Positions 1 to 5,902 of a stretch of 17,356 nucleotides of DNA are shown piece after piece; within the stretch, counting starts at the first letter, position 1, and every line of letters starts with the position of its first letter. Made by a program: the position numbers and the translations under genes. This DNA comes from Alteromonadaceae bacterium UBA2620 (GTDB taxonomy: Bacteria; Pseudomonadota; Gammaproteobacteria; Enterobacterales; Alteromonadaceae): contig DDJQ01000041.1 in the NCBI GenBank assembly GCA_002339125.1, positions 1 to 17,356 on the forward strand. Reading direction: 5' to 3'. The notes under the pieces were generated by a model. That model was not told the DNA's origin. It was given only the letters and a program-made list of their open reading frames with translations, and searched no databases.

Positions 1-47
1 TAAAACTCCCTCCTACTCGATTGAAACAAAATAGCTAAGCTAAACGT

Positions 48-173
48 GAGGGTGAGAACCCCCCGGTAGGGGTTTGACAAATCGACAGGATAGTCGATTT
101 GCTCAGCCTTCAGGCTGCCCTTAATTTATTAAGGGTGAGCGCCATGGACGGCGCGAATGAATCCCTCACTCTC
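48..173 (+). ncRNA. candidate structured RNA: five hairpins closed by a 9-bp stem
   Basis: Five consecutive perfect hairpins are visible: 57-62/69-74, 78-86/93-101, 104-108/113-117 (loop TTCA), 118-124/129-135 and 139-143/150-154. They are enclosed by an outer stem pairing GAGGGTGAG (48-56) with CTCACTCTC (165-173), with one G-U pair. The pattern is that of a compact folded RNA or a folded single-stranded DNA element. It ends in a tRNA-Ser-like 3' end and is followed by what was an intrinsic terminator before the IS inserted. No open reading frame of note lies inside. I cannot assign a family. The tyrT-linked rtT repeats of E. coli, which carry a tRNA-Tyr 3' end in each unit, are the closest analogue I know. 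Whether it is transcribed is inference. Confidence 0.45.
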
Positions 174-178
174 CGCCA
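159..178 (+). other. tRNA-Ser 3'-end fragment
   Basis: GAATCCCTCACTCTCCGCCA has the layout of the 3' end of a bacterial tRNA-Ser: end of the T loop, 3' strand of the T stem, 3' acceptor strand, discriminator G and CCA. No tRNA body precedes it: D, anticodon and variable arms are absent, and the bases before it come from the hairpin array. It is therefore a fragment, as found at attachment sites of integrative elements or in tRNA-linked repeats such as rtT. Assignment to serine rests on the acceptor and GCCA end resembling serine tRNAs. Confidence 0.55.
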
Positions 179-186
179 TATTTAAG

Positions 187-204
187 AAACCCGCACACGC
201 TGCG
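187..204 (+). terminator. 5' part of an intrinsic terminator split by the IS
   Basis: Joining 187-204 to 1648-1654, that is removing the IS and one copy of the target duplication, recreates AAACCCGC, a 7-nt loop, then GCGGGTTT and a T run. This is an 8-bp intrinsic terminator hairpin placed 8 nt after the tRNA-Ser-like CCA end, where a tRNA terminator would be expected. The IS has separated the two arms, so neither side should now terminate efficiently. Confidence 0.6.
194..204. repeat. IS target-site duplication, left copy
   Basis: CACACGCTGCG, directly adjoining the left terminal repeat. It is identical to the copy at 1637-1647. Confidence 0.9.
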
Positions 205-222
205 TAATGCCGATCAGTTAAG
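205..222. repeat. IS terminal inverted repeat, left
   Basis: TAATGCCGATCAGTTAAG. It matches the inverted right end except at positions 8-9 (GA against AG). It is the expected transposase recognition end of an IS4-type element. Confidence 0.9.
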
Positions 223-264
223 AAATTTATACTGATCGGTTGACCGATCTTTCTACGGGTTCAC

Positions 265-298
265 AATCCGATATCAGTCTCTGGTATCGGATTTTTTT
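265..298 (+). terminator. intrinsic terminator abutting the transposase start codon
   Basis: AATCCGATA (265-273) pairs perfectly with TATCGGATT (285-293) around an 11-nt loop and runs into seven T (292-298) that touch the ATG at 299. A smaller perfect hairpin, GATCGG/CCGATC with loop TTGA, lies at 234-249. Transcription entering the IS from the left should end here, before the transposase gene. This is a known self-protection strategy of insertion sequences. The same hairpin would also hold the translation start in structured RNA. Confidence 0.8.
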
Positions 299-1627
299 AT
301 GTCTTTACTTACACACCTCGATGATACATTTAGTCATGCACAAGACTTGAATGCTATCGATAAACTGATGTCCTTTGTTGACCCTGAACTTCTCCAGCAA
401 GCTTATGAATTATCAGGTGTAGCGACCGTCAGACGTCGTCGATTACCTCTGGATTCGGTTGTTTTTACCATTGTTGGTATGAGTCTTTTCCGTAACGATC
501 CTGTTTGGGACATTGCGAATAAACTCGATGTTTTGCTACCGAGTAAAAATCGTTTTGTTGCCCCTAGTGCAGTGGTACAAGCCCGCCAACGATTGGGGGC
601 CGATGCCGTCGGACACACCTTTAAACTGATGGCACAACGGGCATTTGGTGAGTACGCTTTTGAGCAGTGGTGTGGTTTAAATGTACTGGCGGTTGATGGC
701 GTGGTGTTTCGTACTCAGGATACTACTGAGAATCTTGATGCATTTGGTTGCGACCGGAATGCCAGGGGGGATAATCCGTACCCGCAGGTACGCATGTGCA
801 GTCTGATGGAAACGTCCAGTCACCTTCTTCTGGCCAGTGAGTTTGACAGCCGGAATGTGGGAGAGATGTCTCTTGCAGAGCGGCTTCTCCCTTCTGTTCC
901 TGATAACTCTCTGACCCTGTTCGACAGAGGCTATTACTCGCTAGGGCTACTGTACTTGTGGATGACTAAAGGGGTTAACACGCACTGGATGCTTCCCGCC
1001 CGTAAAGATTTACAGTACACAGTGAAACATCAACTAAACGAACATGATGCTTTAGTGACCCTAGCGACATCGCCTCAGGCACGAAAGAAGTTTGATGGTT
1101 TACCTGAAACTATTGAAGCGAGACTGACCCGCTACGAAGTCGACGGGAAGACCTACCGCGTACTTAGTTCAATGGTTGATGCGATGCAGTTTCCCTACGA
1201 AGAAGTTGTTGATGTGTATGTTCAGCGCTGGGAAATAGAGTTGGGCTTCAGGGAAATGAAACAGACTCTGCATCAGGCAAAACTGACGCTTCGTAGTAAG
1301 AAACCTGAGATGGTGCGTCAGGAACTGTGGGGACTATTGCTCGCCTACAACCTGATTAGAATGATGATGCTAGATGCAGTAAAAGACATACCTGACTTAT
1401 CTCCCTCCAGGCTTAGCTTCGGACTCTGTATGAGGCATATTATCGTGTTCTTCCTGACCACTATCCCAGACACAGTGACCAAACTGCCAGTTCACTATGA
1501 ATACCTGATGGAATCGTTGAGGATGATGAGGTTACCGGACAAACGACCTGACAGGTATTATCCACGAGTGGTAAGGAAGAGACCGGCTAAATACCCCTCA
1601 AAGAAAAATGCCAGTCAGCTTAACTGA
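299..1627 (+). CDS. IS4-family DDE transposase
   Basis: This is a 442-residue cut-and-paste DDE transposase, the same length as the E. coli IS4 transposase. The likely catalytic aspartates are D133 (in VDGVVF) and D209 (in FDRGYY). The third acid is in the IS4-family YREK signature Y-x2-R-x3-E-x6-K, seen as Y307, R310, E314 and K321 in the segment YVQRWEIELGFREMK. The N-terminal ~100 residues resemble the IS4 N-terminal domain, and the C-terminus is basic (RKRPAKYPSKK). The gene is uninterrupted, and its last two codons and the stop overlap the right terminal repeat. The ATG at 299 follows a terminator T run with no Shine-Dalgarno sequence, so translation is probably weak by design. No neighbouring cargo gene is present. 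Confidence 0.95.
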   Translation: MSLLTHLDDTFSHAQDLNAIDKLMSFVDPELLQQAYELSGVATVRRRRLPLDSVVFTIVGMSLFRNDPVWDIANKLDVLLPSKNRFVAPSAVVQARQRLGADAVGHTFKLMAQRAFGEYAFEQWCGLNVLAVDGVVFRTQDTTENLDAFGCDRNARGDNPYPQVRMCSLMETSSHLLLASEFDSRNVGEMSLAERLLPSVPDNSLTLFDRGYYSLGLLYLWMTKGVNTHWMLPARKDLQYTVKHQLNEHDALVTLATSPQARKKFDGLPETIEARLTRYEVDGKTYRVLSSMVDAMQFPYEEVVDVYVQRWEIELGFREMKQTLHQAKLTLRSKKPEMVRQELWGLLLAYNLIRMMMLDAVKDIPDLSPSRLSFGLCMRHIIVFFLTTIPDTVTKLPVHYEYLMESLRMMRLPDKRPDRYYPRVVRKRPAKYPSKKNASQLN

Positions 1628-1634
1628 CTGGCAT
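1608..1634 (-). terminator. IS right-end hairpin, terminator-like on the minus strand
   Basis: ATGCCAGTCAG (1608-1618) pairs perfectly over 11 bp with CTGACTGGCAT (1624-1634) around CTTAA. Read on the minus strand the hairpin is followed by TTTTC, giving an intrinsic-terminator layout for transcription entering the IS from the right. On the plus strand it lacks a T run. The stop codon of the transposase lies in it. Confidence 0.6.
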
Positions 1635-1636
1635 TA
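1619..1636. repeat. IS terminal inverted repeat, right
   Basis: CTTAACTGACTGGCATTA. It is the inverted partner of 205-222 with 16 of 18 matches, and it abuts the right target duplication. Confidence 0.9.
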
Positions 1637-1647
1637 CACACGCTGCG
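1637..1647. repeat. IS target-site duplication, right copy
   Basis: CACACGCTGCG, identical to 194-204. The bases that follow (GG then a T run, 1648-1654) are the displaced 3' part of the interrupted terminator. Confidence 0.9.
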
Positions 1648-1661
1648 GGTTTTTATTGCCA

Positions 1662-1736
1662 GAAACAAATTAGCTAAGCTAAACGTGAGGGTGAGCCCCC
1701 CGGGTGGGGTGTGACAAATCGAAAGGATTGTCAATT
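1662..1736 (+). repeat. degraded direct repeat of the hairpin element at 23-101
   Basis: Positions 1662-1695 match 23-56 at 33 of 34 bases, including the palindrome-like TAGCTAAGCTA and GTGAGGGTGAG. Similarity continues through a C-run/G-run hairpin and the GACAAATCGA segment to about 1736, with substitutions that spoil the second hairpin. The later hairpins and the tRNA-like end are not present. With the IS removed, the two copies would start about 195 bp apart, so this was probably a tandem repeat unit of that length, with the second copy decayed or truncated. Confidence 0.75.
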
Positions 1737-1905
1737 GGCACGGCTTGGATTGCTGACTTTACTATCCAGACATTACACCCAACCACAGAAATGCCAATAT
1801 TTACCATTTGTAACAATTTTCCCCGAATCAAATCGTTTTGCTCAATAGCCGTTGCAGCCAGTCTTTTCTCACCAAAAATTTGTAAAGGTAAAAAGGGAAC
1901 AAAGG

Positions 1906-1932
1906 TTTATAACCAGCGTGAGGGGTTATAAA
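1906..1932. promoter_or_regulatory. perfect 9-bp inverted repeat, possible operator
   Basis: TTTATAACC (1906-1914) and GGTTATAAA (1924-1932) form a perfect inverted repeat with a 9-nt spacer. The half-site GGTTATAAA occurs again at 2073-2081, 58 bp before the tldD-like start. Three copies of a 9-mer in 180 bp suggest a binding site for a dimeric regulator. No regulator gene is adjacent, so its identity is unknown. Confidence 0.4.
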
Positions 1933-2072
1933 ACAAGGTAGCCAGCGGCATGCCTGTGCCCGACAAGCTGCATCTCATGCAGGCGATTACCATCACCGAT
2001 AACAGAATCCCTGATGTTTACAGGTTGCACAGTTGGCTTTTCAGCTATTGACCTGCGGGTAAAATTGGTCGA

Positions 2073-2081
2073 GGTTATAAA
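2073..2081 (+). promoter_or_regulatory. third copy of the GGTTATAAA motif
   Basis: Same 9-mer as the half-sites of the inverted repeat at 1906-1932. It also contains TATAAA, which resembles a -10 element, so it could be part of the promoter rather than an operator. No good -35 hexamer is found 16-18 nt upstream. Confidence 0.3.
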
Positions 2082-2123
2082 GAGACAGAAAAAAGTAGTT
2101 ACTATAACAACACAACGCCGCAA

Positions 2124-2130
2124 AGGAAGG
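2124..2130 (+). promoter_or_regulatory. ribosome binding site of the tldD-like gene
   Basis: AGGAAGG lies 8 nt before the ATG at 2139. It supports this start, which also places the twin-arginine motif at residues 3-4. Confidence 0.75.
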
Positions 2131-2138
2131 TAACCCAA

Positions 2139-3767
2139 ATGCAAAGACGAGATTTTATTAAGTTGGGAGGCGTTGGTATGGCCTCCTTGGTACTCCCGGT
2201 ATCAGGGATAGCAGTGTCAGCCGAACAGTTGCTGGACAAGCCCATGGATGTTGCCTACAAGAAAAAGCTGGCCGATATTGCGCTGAATGCAGCTAAAGCA
2301 AAAGGCGCTACTTATGCAGACGTGCGAATTGGCCGTTATCTGAATCAGTTCCTCACAACCCGTGAAGCCAATGTCGATAACATTGTTAACAGAGAGTCTG
2401 CGGGGATTGGCGTTAGGGTTATCGCTAATGGTACCTGGGGTTTTGCATCAACTTCGAACATGACGCCTGATAGTATCGCTAAAGCTGCAGAACAAGCTGT
2501 TGCAGTGGCTATGGCGAATTCCAAATTCCAGGATACACCTGTCGTTCTGGCTCCGGTGAAAGGCACCGGTGAGGTGAGTTGGCAAACGCCGATAAAGAAG
2601 AACGCCATGGAAGTACCGATTCAGGAAAAGGTGGAGTTACTGCTGTCAGCCAATGACGCGGCAATGAAAAATGGCGCTAACTACATCACTTCAGTGTTAT
2701 TTCTGGTTAATGAACAAAAGTATTTTGCCTCTACTGAAGGCTCATATATCGATCAGGACGTTCATCGTCTGTGGGCGCCGTTTTTTGCCACTGCTGTCGG
2801 TAAGAGTGGATTTAAACAGCGTAACGGGTTAGGCAACCCGGTAGGCATGGGATATGAGTACCTGGACGGCAAAAAAGAAGACAAAATCATCATCAGTGGC
2901 GCCAATGTGGGTTATAAGAATTCCTACGATATCGTCGAAGATGCGGCGGCGGCTGGTCAACAATTACAAACCAAGTTAAAAGCACGTTCTGTTGAACCCG
3001 GTAAGTACGATCTGGTGCTCGATCCTGCGCATCTGATGCTTACTATTCATGAGTCGGTTGGTCACCCGTTAGAGCTCGACCGGGTGCTGGGTTACGAAGC
3101 AAACTATGCCGGTACCAGCTTTGCTACCCTTGATAAATGGCGCAGCGGCAAATTTCAGTATGGATCGGAAATCGTCAACCTGTTTGCCGATAAAACCCAG
3201 GAGTATTCGTTAGGTAACGTGGCTTACGATGATGAAGGGGTCAAAACTAAAGAATGGGATTTAGTGAAAGACGGCATTCTGGTTAACTACCAGGCGACTC
3301 GCGATCAGGTGCATATGATTGATCAAAAGGAATCCCATGGTTGCTGTTACTCGCAAAGTTGGGCCGATGTCCAGTTCCAGCGTATGCCTAACGTTTCACT
3401 TAAACCCAATGAGCAGGACATTTCTGCAGAAGATGTCATCAAAGACGTTGAAGACGGTATTTACATTGCTGGCCGCGGCTCTTATTCAATCGACCAGCAA
3501 CGTTACAACTTCCAGTTCGGCGGACAGCTGTTTTACGAAATTAAAGATGGCAAGATCGTTGATCAAATAGAAGACGTTGCCTATCAGTCAAATACTCAGG
3601 AGTTCTGGAATAGTTGCGTAAAAACAGCAGGTAAATCGGATTATCGACTGGGTGGTTCATTCTTTGATGGGAAAGGGCAGCCACCACAGGTCAGTGCGGT
3701 TTCTCATGGTTGTGCTACAACGCGATTTAACAATGTTAATGTGATCAACACCGCGCGTAATGTGTAA
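2139..3767 (+). CDS. TldD-like zinc metalloprotease with a Tat signal
   Basis: A 542-residue TldD/PmbA-family protein. TldD is the catalytic subunit of the TldD/TldE protease, which degrades or trims unfolded peptides such as microcin B17 precursor. The zinc motif HExxxH is present as HESVGH, with H304, E305 and H309. C493, in NSCVK, is in the place of the conserved C-terminal metal-ligand cysteine of TldD; a second cysteine, C525, lies in SHGC. Unlike ordinary cytoplasmic TldD, the N-terminus MQRRDFIKLGG is a twin-arginine signal (RRDFIK, then a hydrophobic stretch to about residue 28), so export as a folded protein is predicted. It is about 60 residues longer than E. coli TldD. It opens the locus and is followed 30 nt later by its TldE-like partner. 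The family is clear; the exported role is inference. Confidence 0.92.
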   Translation: MQRRDFIKLGGVGMASLVLPVSGIAVSAEQLLDKPMDVAYKKKLADIALNAAKAKGATYADVRIGRYLNQFLTTREANVDNIVNRESAGIGVRVIANGTWGFASTSNMTPDSIAKAAEQAVAVAMANSKFQDTPVVLAPVKGTGEVSWQTPIKKNAMEVPIQEKVELLLSANDAAMKNGANYITSVLFLVNEQKYFASTEGSYIDQDVHRLWAPFFATAVGKSGFKQRNGLGNPVGMGYEYLDGKKEDKIIISGANVGYKNSYDIVEDAAAAGQQLQTKLKARSVEPGKYDLVLDPAHLMLTIHESVGHPLELDRVLGYEANYAGTSFATLDKWRSGKFQYGSEIVNLFADKTQEYSLGNVAYDDEGVKTKEWDLVKDGILVNYQATRDQVHMIDQKESHGCCYSQSWADVQFQRMPNVSLKPNEQDISAEDVIKDVEDGIYIAGRGSYSIDQQRYNFQFGGQLFYEIKDGKIVDQIEDVAYQSNTQEFWNSCVKTAGKSDYRLGGSFFDGKGQPPQVSAVSHGCATTRFNNVNVINTARNV

Positions 3768-3797
3768 TAGCCAGGAACGAAAAGGGATAACAAAATC

Positions 3798-5132
3798 ATG
3801 ACCATGATTACACAAGAAACAGCTAAAAAACTGCTGACCAAAGTACTTTCGTTCTCGCAGGCGGACGAATGTGAATGCAATCTCAACGGCCGCACCGCAG
3901 GTAATATCCGCTACGCCAGAAATGCCGTTTCCACCGCAGGTGAAGAAAGCGATGTAGTGCTGACGGTCCAGTCTACTTTTGGTAAACGAACCGGTACCGC
4001 GTCGATTAACGAATTTGATGATGCGTCATTGGAAAAGGTGGTTAAACGCTCTGAGCAACTGGCGAAGTTCGCGCCGGAAAATCAGGAATACGTGCCTGTA
4101 TTTGGCAAACAAAAGTACCTTGAGACGCCCAGTTATGCTCCTTCAACAGCGAGTGTAACGCCTGAGGATCGCGCCACAGCTGCAGGTGCCAGTATTATGC
4201 CATCGAAGAAAAGTAAAATGGTGTCCTCGGGGTTTCTTGAAGAAGAGGTTACTTTCAGCGCTATTATGAACAACAAGGGGTTGTTTGCTTATAACGCGGC
4301 AACCAATGTGGATTTTTCGGTGACTGTTCGCACCGAGGATGGCAAAGGCTCGGGCTGGGCCAGCCAGGATGTTACCGACGTAAAACAACTGGATACCGGT
4401 AAAGTCTCGCAAATTGCCATACAAAAAGCCGGTGGGTCGGTAGACGCCAAAGAGATGGAGCCTGGTAAATATACGGTCATTCTTGAGCCAGCCGCCAGTG
4501 TGCAATTATTGCAGAATATGGCACGTAACTTTAGTCAGCGAACTGCTGATGAGGGGCGTAGCTTTTTAAGCAATAAGCTTGACGAGGGTGAAGAAGGTCC
4601 GACTAACAAGCTCGGGCAGAAGATGTTTGATGAGCGCGTAAATATATACAGCGATCCCCAGCATCCTGAGGTACCTACAGCACCGTTTGGACAGGATGGC
4701 TACCCTCGCAAACGTGTTGACTGGATCAAAGGGGGGGTTGTGACCAATATGCCTAATTCACCTTACTGGGCGAAGAAAACCGGCATGCCTTATATTCCGT
4801 TCGGCGGTAATATTATTATGGCGGGGGGCGACGAATCCCTAGAGGACATGATCCAAAATACCCGTCGTGGTGTTCTCGTTACGCGGCTTTGGTATATTCG
4901 CGCGCTTGATCCGCAAACGCTTTTATATACCGGCTTAACCCGGGATGGCACGTTTTATATAGAGAATGGCAAAATCAAATACCCGATCAAAAACTTCCGG
5001 TTTAATGAAAGCCCCATTGTGATGCTTAATAACATTGAATCCCTGGGTAAGCCGGTCAGAATCGACGGCAATATGATCCCGCCCATGAAAATCAGGGACT
5101 TTACCTTTAGTAGTTTATCCGACGCGGTATAA
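3798..5132 (+). CDS. TldE/PmbA-like protease subunit
   Basis: A 444-residue TldD/PmbA-family protein, about the length of E. coli PmbA (TldE). It has no HExxxH motif, as expected for the non-catalytic partner that forms the TldD/TldE complex. The segment EPGKYTVILEPAASVQLLQN and the following GRSFLSNK region are typical of the second domain of the family. There is no signal peptide: the N-terminus MTMITQETAKKLL is amphipathic. The partner encoded just upstream carries a Tat signal, so this subunit either stays in the cytoplasm or is carried through Tat bound to its partner. Two in-frame ATGs (3798, 3804) are possible; AAGGGA about 12 nt before 3798 is the only Shine-Dalgarno-like sequence. 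The family call is firm. Confidence 0.9.
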   Translation: MTMITQETAKKLLTKVLSFSQADECECNLNGRTAGNIRYARNAVSTAGEESDVVLTVQSTFGKRTGTASINEFDDASLEKVVKRSEQLAKFAPENQEYVPVFGKQKYLETPSYAPSTASVTPEDRATAAGASIMPSKKSKMVSSGFLEEEVTFSAIMNNKGLFAYNAATNVDFSVTVRTEDGKGSGWASQDVTDVKQLDTGKVSQIAIQKAGGSVDAKEMEPGKYTVILEPAASVQLLQNMARNFSQRTADEGRSFLSNKLDEGEEGPTNKLGQKMFDERVNIYSDPQHPEVPTAPFGQDGYPRKRVDWIKGGVVTNMPNSPYWAKKTGMPYIPFGGNIIMAGGDESLEDMIQNTRRGVLVTRLWYIRALDPQTLLYTGLTRDGTFYIENGKIKYPIKNFRFNESPIVMLNNIESLGKPVRIDGNMIPPMKIRDFTFSSLSDAV

Positions 5133-5148
5133 CCGCCAGCGCCGGTAT

Positions 5149-5176
5149 TGTCAGGCGCGTTTCGGCGTGCCTGACA
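5149..5176 (+). promoter_or_regulatory. intercistronic stem-loop with TTCG loop
   Basis: TGTCAGGC (5149-5156) pairs with GCCTGACA (5169-5176). The stem extends inward through a G-U pair, C-G, G-C and a closing U-G pair to a TTCG tetraloop. No T run follows, so it is not a canonical intrinsic terminator. It sits in the 62-nt gap between the TldE-like and DUF4159 genes, the largest gap within the locus. It may stabilise the upstream mRNA 3' end or reduce downstream expression. Confidence 0.6.
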
Positions 5177-5194
5177 GGTGATACCATACAGACT

Positions 5195-5902
5195 ATGTCA
5201 TACAGCAGACGAGCGATCTTAAAATCTACCGGTGCACTGTGTTGCGCTCTGGCTTTACCCCGAATGGGGAAAGCACTGGAAAGTAGTGATTACGATTTTT
5301 ACTTTACGCGCTTAAGTTATGAATCGGGGGATTGGGAGGTTGATGAAAGAATGCCTGCCAATGTGCTTAATTCACTGATTGAATACACCAGCTTACGAGT
5401 TGATTTGCAGGAGCGCATTGTTCCCTTGTCTGATCCCGCTATGCTGACAGCGCCGTTTTGCTATATGGCCGGTCACCGGCTGGTACAGTTTAATCAGCAG
5501 GAAAGAGAAAATTTTAAACGTTATGTAAAAAATGGCGGGTTCGTTTTTGTGGATGATTGCAACCATGATATCGATGGCATGTTTGCGCGCACCTTTGAAG
5601 CCCAAATGGCGGATATCTTCGGGCCACAGGCACTACAGAAAATCCCTGACGATCATCCACTCTACAGCGCGTTTTTTGAGTTTGATGGCCCGCCAAGAAC
5701 GTCGGTTGAACTTAATGGCTGGGGCGATGATTTAGTCCATGACTACCTCAAAGCTATTCAGGTTAACGGCAGAATTGGTGTGCTTTACAGCAATAAAGAC
5801 TTAGGCTGCGAATGGGATTACGACTTCAGAAACAAACGTTGGTTAAAGATCGATAACACCCGGTTTGCAGTGAATATTGTGGTGTATGCCATGACGGCAT
5901 AA
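5195..5902 (+). CDS. DUF4159-domain protein with a Tat signal
   Basis: A 235-residue protein whose N-terminus MSYSRRAILKSTG is a twin-arginine signal (SRRAILK followed by GALCCALAL). The mature part looks like a DUF4159 domain, a Rossmann-like fold related to glutamine-amidotransferase-like folds: YDFYFTRLSYESGDW near the start, then FKRYVKNGGFVFVDDCNHD at about residues 108-126 and a C-terminal RFAVNIVVYAMT. DUF4159 proteins occur beside MoxR/DUF58/BatA genes in many bacteria; their biochemical role is not known. The stop codon directly abuts the MoxR ATG, indicating co-expression. No strong Shine-Dalgarno is visible (AGGTG lies about 14 nt before the ATG). It is the second Tat-signal protein in the locus. 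Confidence 0.8.
   Translation: MSYSRRAILKSTGALCCALALPRMGKALESSDYDFYFTRLSYESGDWEVDERMPANVLNSLIEYTSLRVDLQERIVPLSDPAMLTAPFCYMAGHRLVQFNQQERENFKRYVKNGGFVFVDDCNHDIDGMFARTFEAQMADIFGPQALQKIPDDHPLYSAFFEFDGPPRTSVELNGWGDDLVHDYLKAIQVNGRIGVLYSNKDLGCEWDYDFRNKRWLKIDNTRFAVNIVVYAMTA

Larger units (their letters stand above)
205..1636 (+). mobile_element. IS4-family insertion sequence (IS4 subgroup), complete
   Basis: The left end TAATGCCGATCAGTTAAG (205-222) and the inverted right end CTTAACTGACTGGCATTA (1619-1636) match at 16 of 18 positions. From memory, the left end equals the terminal repeat of E. coli IS4. The element is 1432 bp with a single 442-codon transposase gene, close to IS4 in size. An 11-bp perfect target duplication CACACGCTGCG flanks it (194-204 and 1637-1647), within the 11-13 bp usual for IS4. 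Intact ends, an intact gene and an unmutated duplication suggest a recent insertion that may still be active. Intrinsic-terminator-like hairpins lie just inside both ends. Confidence 0.93.
1737..2138. other. intergenic region without a convincing gene
   Basis: About 400 bp between the decayed repeat and the tldD-like gene. Short frames exist on both strands, but none has a credible start signal or recognisable protein. It contains the GGTTATAAA motif three times (see separate entries) and the ribosome binding site of the next gene. The promoter of the long downstream locus probably lies here, but I see no clean -35/-10 pair: TTGACC at 2048-2053 and TATAAA at 2076-2081 are spaced 22 nt apart, which is too far. 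Confidence 0.5.

Noticed and set aside
23..1736. Composite or larger transposon bounded by the direct repeats
   Set aside because: The IS has its own terminal repeats and 11-bp duplication inside the repeated region, so the direct repeats predate it and are not its ends.
1704..1931. 75-codon open frame right of the IS
   Set aside because: Starts inside the decayed repeat, has no ribosome binding site or recognisable protein, and overlaps the inverted repeat.
1926..2144. 72-codon minus-strand frame before the tldD-like gene
   Set aside because: No start signal or family resemblance; overlaps the promoter region and start of the tldD-like gene.
3785..3826. GGATAACAA, ATGACCATGATTAC and GAAACAGCT resemble the lac operator/lacZ start of cloning vectors
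   Set aside because: The elements are in a different order from lac, and the reading frame continues smoothly into a full TldE-like protein with a natural N-terminus. Chance similarity rather than vector contamination.
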